Shown piece after piece: positions 1 to 5,264 of a DNA stretch of 7,069 nucleotides. The stretch's first letter is position 1, and every line of letters starts with the position of its first letter. A model generated the notes under the pieces. That model saw only the letters and a program-made list of their open reading frames with translations. It was not told the origin of the DNA and made no database searches. Made by a program: the position numbers and the translations under genes. Source of the stretch: an uncultured Porphyromonadaceae bacterium (GTDB taxonomy: Bacteria > Bacteroidota > Bacteroidia > Bacteroidales > Muribaculaceae); the NCBI GenBank assembly GCA_947176615.1, contig CAMWRO010000154.1, positions 1 to 7,069 of the forward strand, read 5' to 3'.

Positions 1-3000
1 CTTGTTGTCGGCCTGTTCCTTTTCTGAAGTCTCGGCGATGTCCGCGGCGCTGTCGGCCGACGGTTTTTCCGTGTCAGGGCCGCAGCTTTCTGACACGGAA
101 GAGGCATCGCTCGCATCAGGTCTGACAACAGGAATCGAGATGATGAACACCGCGCCTTTGCCGACATTGTCGCAGACGGTCACAGTACCGTTGTGGAGTG
201 TGACAAACTCATGGACGAGATTCAGACCTATGCCGCTGCCCGTGGAGTGTGAGCCGTTGGGAATCTGATAGAAGCGGTCGAAAATCATTTTCTTGTGTTC
301 GTCGTCGATGCCGCAGCCGTTGTCGGACACCTTGATTTCAAGTGTTTCGGGGTTGTCGGCTGTCGCTGCTGTGAGTTCAAGCCAGACGTCGACACGTCCA
401 CCCTCCGGGGTGAATTTGAAGGCGTTTGACAGGAGGTTCATCATGATTTTGCTGATTTTGTCTTGGTCAAACTTCATGTAGAGCGACTTGACCGACGAGA
501 AGAAGGTCAGATTTATGTTGCGGTGTTCGGAGTACTCAATGAAATTGTCGCAGATAGTGCGGATAGTGTCGACGATGTTTCCGCATGTCGGGTTCAGATT
601 GTGGCCGTTCATGTCGCTCTTGCGGAAATCAAGAAGCTGGTTGACCATCCCGAGCAGACGCATGGCGTTGTTGCGCGCCATCTCGAGCTTGTCTTTCATG
701 TCGCCGTTTTCGATATGGCCTATGACATATTCGAGCGGCGTGAGAATCAGCGTCAGAGGTGTGCGCAGATCGTGAGAAATATTGGTGAAGAAGCGCAGTT
801 TCATGTCATCGAGCTCATGTTTCTGTCGCGCTTCCTGCTGGATTTTCAGAAGTTCATATTTCTGACTCTCATTGTGGCGCAGATACATCCTGATGAGCAG
901 AATGACCCCGATAAAAAGCATGAAATAGAGGATATATGCCTTCCAAGAGTTCCAGAACGGAGGATTGATTCTGATTTTCAGCTCGGCTGCGCGGTCGCTT
1001 CCGTAGCCGTCGCTGTTGACGGCCTTGACTTTAAGTGTATATTCGCCCGGGGCGAGATTGGTGTAGGTCAGTTTGTTAGAAGTCGATTTCATCCAGTCGG
1101 AATCAAAGCCTTCGAGCATGTAAAGATAGGTGATATTTTCGGGTGCGACATAGTTCATCGCCGAAAACTCGACCGAGAATACATTCTGGTCATAGTTGAG
1201 CCTGAGTTCCTTTGCGAAAGCGGGTGCGCTTTCGAGGATTCTCACGCCGTCATACACGCTGTCAATCTTTATGTCGCGGTTGAACAGTTGCAGGCCGGTG
1301 AAGTGGACGTCGGGCAGGACCGTGTCATATCTCAGCTCCATCGGATTGATGAGGCTGATGCCGCAGATGCCGCCGCTCGCAATCACGCCCGACGAATGTT
1401 TCTTCAGGCAGTTCTGATTGAATCCGAAATCCTCAAACGAATTGCGTGTGTAGTACGGCTGATGTGAGAAAGTGAATATGCGGGAGTTCGGGTTGCTGTT
1501 GACGACTATGTGATAGAGGCCGTCGGATGTGGTGACCCACATGTTTTTGTCGTTATCCTCGGCCACACCGAAGATTATCGTGTGTTTGAGTTCCTTGACA
1601 GGCAGGATGATTTCGTCGTTTCTGCGGTCATAGACGTTCAGACCTTCGCGTGTGGCTATCCAGAGCAGGTCGCGGCTGTCCTCAAACAGCTGGACAATCT
1701 GCGTGTTGGTCAGTTGCTGGCTGCCGCTGCGGTTGCCGAGCAGTTTTTCAAAACGCCCGGTGATGGGACTGAATACGTCGATGCCGTAGGTGGTCCCGAG
1801 ATAGATGTTGTTGTCGTTAGACAGGCAGATTGACGCAATCTCGCTTCTGTTGAAATTTTCGTCTCCGCTCGCGCAGTTCCTGATGCGTCCGTTGTCTGGG
1901 TCGAGTCCGTAGAGGCCGCCTCCCCATGTGCCTATCCACAGGTAGCCCGACTTGTCCTCGGCCACTGACCATACGGTCCGGTTCACGAGCGAGCACGGGT
2001 TGTCAGAATCGAGAGGCTGATGGCGGAATTCTTTACCGTCATACTTTATCAGTCCGTGTTTGTAGGTCGCGAGCCATATATTGTCCCTGCGGTCGGCAAG
2101 CATACTTATGATTGTCATTTCAGGCTGCCCGTCTTTTGCCTGAGGCAGAGCCGTCAGTTTCTTCTCTTTTGTCAGACAGTCTACTTTAATGATGCCGCTC
2201 GGCGTTGCGAACCACAGGTTTCTGTCGGCATCCTCGGTGATGGATGTGACATCGGGGTTAAAATTCCTTATGCTGTGAAACTCGTTGAAATTGTCGATGC
2301 GGAATCTGAAAACGTTCTCGTTGTAATATGACAGTCCGTGTTTGAAAGTGCCCGCCCACATTCCGCCGTCAGGGTCGGCATAAAGACACATCACACTGTT
2401 TTCACAAAGACTTCTCGGATCCGCGACATTGTTTCGCAGATGCTTGACCTCCATTGTCTTTTTCTCGACGATGTCGATACCGCCGTTTTCAATCGCCAGC
2501 CATATCCTGCCGTGGCGGTCGGAGGCAAACGATTTCACATTTTTGCCGCTGAGAATAGAGGAGGGGGCAGACAGGTCAGTCCATCTGCCGTCTTGAGCGT
2601 GATAGAGCCATGTCTGACCTACGCGTTTAATCCAGTAATCTCCGTCGGAATCACAGAAAATATGGTAATCGTGACTGGTGTTGGGGCTGATTCTGCCGAT
2701 GTAGTCGTTGGGCTTTCCCGCAGTGTTGCTGTCGCGGCTGATGTTGATGAAACTGCCGTCGGAATAAATCGCGGCGACACCTTCGGGAGTGCTGCTGACG
2801 GACGTTATATCCACACCTTCCCTACGGGCATTTTTCACCCTGACGGTCTTGCCGTCCTTTGAACTGACGTGATAGAGCGTTCCATCCTTGGCGGCTACCC
2901 ACAAATCCTTCTTCCCGTCGACATAAATCAGTCCGGGCTCGCTTTCAATCCCGTATTTCTCTGAAAGCATTTTACCGGCATCCGTGAACACTTCCTTGAC

Positions 3001-3327
3001 CGGATTGTAACAGGCATATCTTTTCCGGCTGAACGAAACCCACAGCATCCCCTCATGGTCCTCCTGAACAGATTCGACATAGTAGAAGGGCAGGCTCTCC
3101 GGATTGTCGCTTTCCTTCATGAAATTCCTGAATTCATAACCGTCGTAGCGACACAGGCCGTGGGATGTGGAAATCCAGATGAAACCTCTGGAATCACGCG
3201 TGATACTGTTGACCAGATTGTCGGAGAGGCCGTCGCGCATGGTGAAATGCTTGAAGAGTATGTTTTCAGATGCCGTCACCGACAGCGCGAGTGCGATTGA
3301 GATGAGTGATATGAAGAAATGTCTCAT
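1..3327 (-). CDS. Hybrid two-component system (HTCS) sensor/regulator, partial (C-terminus beyond left edge)
   Basis: An inner-membrane sensor kinase that in this family detects an oligosaccharide in the periplasm and activates a nearby PUL. The frame is open for all 1109 codons from the ATG at 3327 to the window edge. Residues 1-22 form a signal peptide (MRHFFISLISIALALSV, likely cut near VTA-S). Residues about 23-690 carry roughly 14 propeller blades, many with the Reg_prop pattern: D-x-x-G-x-x-W-I-S-T near 45, LWIGTWGGGLY near 463, LLWIATREGL near 554, MWVTTSDGLY near 596. This suits two seven-bladed propellers. A Y_Y_Y domain (about 700-790) precedes a single membrane helix (about 796-813). 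The HisKA H-box is FFTNISHDLRTPLT with His852. The ATPase has an N-box with Asn964 and Asn968, a G1 box DNGCGI (1002-1007) and a G2 box GSGIGL (1030-1035). An acidic Ser/Ala/Asp linker then runs to the edge. Family members are usually about 1300-1400 residues, so the receiver and AraC-type HTH domains should lie outside. It is divergent from the GH43-GH42 operon, its probable target. Confidence 0.95.
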   Translation of the reverse strand, partial: MRHFFISLISIALALSVTASENILFKHFTMRDGLSDNLVNSITRDSRGFIWISTSHGLCRYDGYEFRNFMKESDNPESLPFYYVESVQEDHEGMLWVSFSRKRYACYNPVKEVFTDAGKMLSEKYGIESEPGLIYVDGKKDLWVAAKDGTLYHVSSKDGKTVRVKNARREGVDITSVSSTPEGVAAIYSDGSFINISRDSNTAGKPNDYIGRISPNTSHDYHIFCDSDGDYWIKRVGQTWLYHAQDGRWTDLSAPSSILSGKNVKSFASDRHGRIWLAIENGGIDIVEKKTMEVKHLRNNVADPRSLCENSVMCLYADPDGGMWAGTFKHGLSYYNENVFRFRIDNFNEFHSIRNFNPDVTSITEDADRNLWFATPSGIIKVDCLTKEKKLTALPQAKDGQPEMTIISMLADRRDNIWLATYKHGLIKYDGKEFRHQPLDSDNPCSLVNRTVWSVAEDKSGYLWIGTWGGGLYGLDPDNGRIRNCASGDENFNRSEIASICLSNDNNIYLGTTYGIDVFSPITGRFEKLLGNRSGSQQLTNTQIVQLFEDSRDLLWIATREGLNVYDRRNDEIILPVKELKHTIIFGVAEDNDKNMWVTTSDGLYHIVVNSNPNSRIFTFSHQPYYTRNSFEDFGFNQNCLKKHSSGVIASGGICGISLINPMELRYDTVLPDVHFTGLQLFNRDIKIDSVYDGVRILESAPAFAKELRLNYDQNVFSVEFSAMNYVAPENITYLYMLEGFDSDWMKSTSNKLTYTNLAPGEYTLKVKAVNSDGYGSDRAAELKIRINPPFWNSWKAYILYFMLFIGVILLIRMYLRHNESQKYELLKIQQEARQKHELDDMKLRFFTNISHDLRTPLTLILTPLEYVIGHIENGDMKDKLEMARNNAMRLLGMVNQLLDFRKSDMNGHNLNPTCGNIVDTIRTICDNFIEYSEHRNINLTFFSSVKSLYMKFDQDKISKIMMNLLSNAFKFTPEGGRVDVWLELTAATADNPETLEIKVSDNGCGIDDEHKKMIFDRFYQIPNGSHSTGSGIGLNLVHEFVTLHNGTVTVCDNVGKGAVFIISIPVVRPDASDASSVSESCGPDTEKPSADSAADIAETSEKEQADNK

Positions 3328-3367
3328 TGTGAGTTGCGGTTGATAATGACAGTTACTAATCCAGTGA

Positions 3368-3375
3368 CAAAGTTA
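3368..3375 (-). promoter_or_regulatory. Candidate -7 promoter element of the HTCS gene
   Basis: Read on the minus strand this is TAACTTTG, an exact match to the Bacteroidota primary-sigma -7 consensus TAnnTTTG. It would place the transcription start near 3363 and give a leader of about 35 nt before the ATG at 3327. No good TTTG-type -33 element is visible 19-21 bases upstream, so the match rests on the -7 box and its position alone. The box partly overlaps a minus-strand copy of TATAAC (3372-3377), a hexamer also found in the upstream direct repeats. Confidence 0.5.
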
Positions 3376-3412
3376 TAATAAAAAGTCGTTTTCGCTCATT
3401 TGAAGAAGACCT

Positions 3413-3452
3413 TTTTGTATATGGGCGGAGTTCTTTGCGTGATTTTGTATAT
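3413..3452. repeat. Direct repeat TTTTGTATAT x2, 30-base period
   Basis: TTTTGTATAT occurs at 3413-3422 and again at 3443-3452, exactly 30 bases start to start, about three helical turns. Both copies lie in the divergent intergenic region, upstream of both candidate promoters. The repeat itself is directly visible. A role as a regulator binding site is inference, made plausible because AraC-type domains of HTCS proteins commonly bind repeated half-sites near their target promoters. Confidence 0.4.
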
Positions 3453-3500
3453 TGTTGTAGTACAGAGTGTTACGATGTGCAGTTAACAAAATTAGCTCCT

Positions 3501-3529
3501 ATTTATAACATTATTTCGGGATTTATAAC
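3501..3529. repeat. Direct repeat ATTTATAAC x2, 20-base period (candidate operator)
   Basis: ATTTATAAC is present at 3501-3509 and 3521-3529, exactly 20 bases start to start, so both copies would face the same side of the helix. The pair ends 53 bases before the candidate rightward -7 box, roughly -95 to -66 relative to the predicted start of transcription. That is a usual place for an AraC-family activator. It is the best candidate in the window for the HTCS operator, but no binding consensus for this regulator is known to me and AT-rich DNA yields such repeats by chance. Confidence 0.4.
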
Positions 3530-3582
3530 TCTTGTTACACCTCATCTTTACCTTAAAAATGGCCATAACGGACGAGGTGTCC

Positions 3583-3590
3583 TATCTTTG
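3583..3590 (+). promoter_or_regulatory. Candidate -7 promoter element of the GH43-GH42 operon
   Basis: TATCTTTG matches the Bacteroidota -7 consensus TAnnTTTG exactly. It predicts a start of transcription near 3595 and a leader of about 55 nt before the GH43 ATG. The expected -33 position (about 3559-3562) reads ATGG, a poor match to TTTG, which would fit a promoter that depends on an activator such as the divergent HTCS. No Shine-Dalgarno sequence is seen before the ATG at 3650, which is common in this phylum. Confidence 0.55.
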
Positions 3591-3649
3591 CGGCATATAA
3601 CTAAATGGCCTTGTCCGGCCGCAGTGCATAACCTCAAAATTGACCAACT

Positions 3650-5236
3650 ATGACCATCCGATCAATCCTGATTTCAGCAGTGGCTGCCATGGCCTGCTCG
3701 TGTTCTTCGACAAGGGGAACGTTTACAAACCCTATCCTCACAGGCATGAATCCTGACCCGAGCATCTGCCGTGTCGGTGACGATTTCTATCTCGTGACTT
3801 CGACTTTTGAATATTATCCCGGTCTTCCGATTTACCACAGCCGCGACCTTGTCAACTGGAAAATCATCGGACATGCTCTTGCCACGCCTGAAAGCAATCC
3901 GCTGAAAGGCGCGGGCACTTCCGGGGGACAGTATGCTCCCACACTGCGCTACAACGACGGCACATTTTACATCATAGGTACCAACTATGGCGGCGAGGGC
4001 TCTCACGGCATCTCGATAGTAAGCGCGAAGGACCCGGCCGGACCGTGGTCAGACCCCGTGTGGCTCGACCAGTGGTGGGTAGACCCCTCGCTTGATTTCT
4101 ATGACGGCAAAGCCTACTATCTCAGCCCCGACAATGCCGGCGGATTCCTGCTCGGCACCATCGACGTGAACACCGGCAAGGAAATCGAACCCCGCCGCAA
4201 GGTGGCTTCGGGTCTCGGAGGTGCGTCGCCCGAAGGTCCTCATTTCTATAAAATCAATGACTACTATTATATCATGTCGGCCGAAGGGGGCACGGGCTAC
4301 GAGCACCGCGAGGTGATTCAGCGCAGCAAGTCGCCCTACGGCCCTTATGAGCCCAGTCCTTACAACCCGGTCCTCTCTAACAAGGATGTTCCTGACCATC
4401 CTTTTCAGGCAATCGGCCATGCCGACCTCGTGCAGCTTCAGGACGGCAGCTGGTGGGCTGTGTGTCTCGGCATCCGTCCGCAGAACGGCAAGTATCAGCA
4501 TATCGGCCGCGAGACCTTCCTCGCCCCCGTCACATGGACCGAAGACGGCTGGCCGAGAGTCAGCACTGACGGCATTGTCGAAATGGAATACGAGCGTCCC
4601 GACCTTGCTCTCCATCCATGGGAGAAGGAGCCTGAAAGAGACGATTTTGACGGCGAAAAACTCAGACTTCACTGGAATTTCCTCCGCAATCCCTATGACA
4701 AGGACTGGTCGCTGACAGCCCGCCCCGGACATCTGCGTCTCAACGGCTCATCACTCTCGCTGAAACAGAACGATTCGCCTGCCTTTGTCGGTCGTCGTCA
4801 GACCGCGCTCAATATGGAGGCATCCGCTAAGATTGACTTCACTCCCGTTGCCGACAACGAGGAGGCAGGTCTCATCATCCGCGGCAATGACAAGAACCAC
4901 TATGACCTGCTGCTCACGATGCGCGACGGCAAACGCGTAGCCATGATGCGCCAATATCTTGACGACAAAGAAGCCGGCGTCAGCTATGCCGACCTTCCTG
5001 AGGGGGACGTCGTGTTTTCAATCACATCTACGCCTGACGAATACAAGTTTTGGGTCAACAGCGCCGACAACAGAGACCGCCGTCTCATAGGAAGCGCACC
5101 GACTAAAAATCTCTCCAATGAAGTCATCACAGGATTCACAGGCGTCTACATCGCCATGTATGCCTCGGGCAATGGCAAAGACAACACCAATCCTGCCGAT
5201 TTTGACTGGTTCGAATTCAAGGAGACCGGCATCTGA
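3650..5236 (+). CDS. Glycoside hydrolase family 43 (beta-xylosidase / alpha-L-arabinofuranosidase type), exported lipoprotein
   Basis: An inverting exo-glycosidase expected to release terminal xylose or arabinofuranose from oligosaccharides. The 528-residue product starts with a hydrophobic signal (ILISAVAAMA) and Cys16/Cys18, so it is probably a lipoprotein, although neither lipobox is textbook. Residues about 24-325 form the five-bladed GH43 catalytic domain. Asp36 in NPDPSICRVGDDFYLVTSTF is the expected base, Asp145 in WVDPSLDF the pKa modulator, and Glu195 in GASPEGPHFYK the acid. His257 in IGHADLV matches the conserved metal-site motif. Residues about 331-528 are a concanavalin-like beta-sandwich (DDFDGEKLRLHWNF at its start, AGLIIRGND and DFDWFEF later), the C-terminal domain of the XynB-like group. 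The length is normal and the gene looks intact. The ATG is set by the signal peptide. The gene ends with tandem stops (TGA TAA), 28 bases before the GH42 gene, with no terminator between. Xylosidase versus arabinofuranosidase activity and the CAZy subfamily cannot be settled by eye. Confidence 0.93.
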   Translation: MTIRSILISAVAAMACSCSSTRGTFTNPILTGMNPDPSICRVGDDFYLVTSTFEYYPGLPIYHSRDLVNWKIIGHALATPESNPLKGAGTSGGQYAPTLRYNDGTFYIIGTNYGGEGSHGISIVSAKDPAGPWSDPVWLDQWWVDPSLDFYDGKAYYLSPDNAGGFLLGTIDVNTGKEIEPRRKVASGLGGASPEGPHFYKINDYYYIMSAEGGTGYEHREVIQRSKSPYGPYEPSPYNPVLSNKDVPDHPFQAIGHADLVQLQDGSWWAVCLGIRPQNGKYQHIGRETFLAPVTWTEDGWPRVSTDGIVEMEYERPDLALHPWEKEPERDDFDGEKLRLHWNFLRNPYDKDWSLTARPGHLRLNGSSLSLKQNDSPAFVGRRQTALNMEASAKIDFTPVADNEEAGLIIRGNDKNHYDLLLTMRDGKRVAMMRQYLDDKEAGVSYADLPEGDVVFSITSTPDEYKFWVNSADNRDRRLIGSAPTKNLSNEVITGFTGVYIAMYASGNGKDNTNPADFDWFEFKETGI

Positions 5237-5264
5237 TAACCACCCGATATATTCATAGTGTATA

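Larger units (their letters stand above)
3328..3649. other. Divergent intergenic regulatory region
   Basis: These 322 bases separate the divergent HTCS and GH43 start codons and are much more AT-rich than the flanking genes. I see no convincing gene or RNA. They hold one Bacteroidota-type -7 element (TAnnTTTG) facing each gene, two pairs of short direct repeats between them (TTTTGTATAT, start to start 30 bases; ATTTATAAC, start to start 20 bases), and an 8-base repeat AAATGGCC at 3557-3564 and 3603-3610 that brackets the rightward -7 element. No strong hairpin followed by a T-tract is present, as expected between divergent genes. Confidence 0.75.

Noticed and set aside
463..1467. Plus-strand open frame of 334 codons antisense to the HTCS
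   Set aside because: It is in exact register opposite the HTCS codons and arises because TTA, CTA and TCA codons are absent there. The translated product shows no recognisable domain, while the minus strand encodes clear Y_Y_Y, membrane, HisKA and ATPase segments.
2..3300. Other plus-strand open frames across the HTCS gene
   Set aside because: All lie opposite a continuous 1109-codon gene with recognised domains; none has a promoter, a known motif or plausible composition.
3487..3494. Second minus-strand TAnnTTTG match (TAATTTTG)
   Set aside because: It would give a leader of about 150 nt for the HTCS gene and is in AT-rich DNA where such matches occur by chance. The match at 3368-3375 is better placed.
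3607..3620. Possible leader hairpin GGCC-TTGTCC-GGCC before the GH43 gene
   Set aside because: The stem is only four base pairs and does not extend on either side, so it is not a credible riboswitch or attenuator.
3435..3653. 72-codon plus-strand frame ending at the GH43 start (ATGA overlap)
   Set aside because: It spans the intergenic repeats and the candidate rightward -7 box, has no recognisable motif, and its upstream sequence shows no translation signal. The 4-base overlap looks accidental.
3674..4954. Minus-strand and alternative plus-strand frames inside the GH43 gene
   Set aside because: They are shadows of the GH43 frame, whose catalytic motifs and C-terminal domain are intact throughout.
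5237..5264. Possible terminator or separate promoter between the GH43 and GH42 genes
   Set aside because: Only 28 bases are present, without a GC-rich inverted repeat, T-tract or TAnnTTTG element, so co-transcription is the simpler reading.
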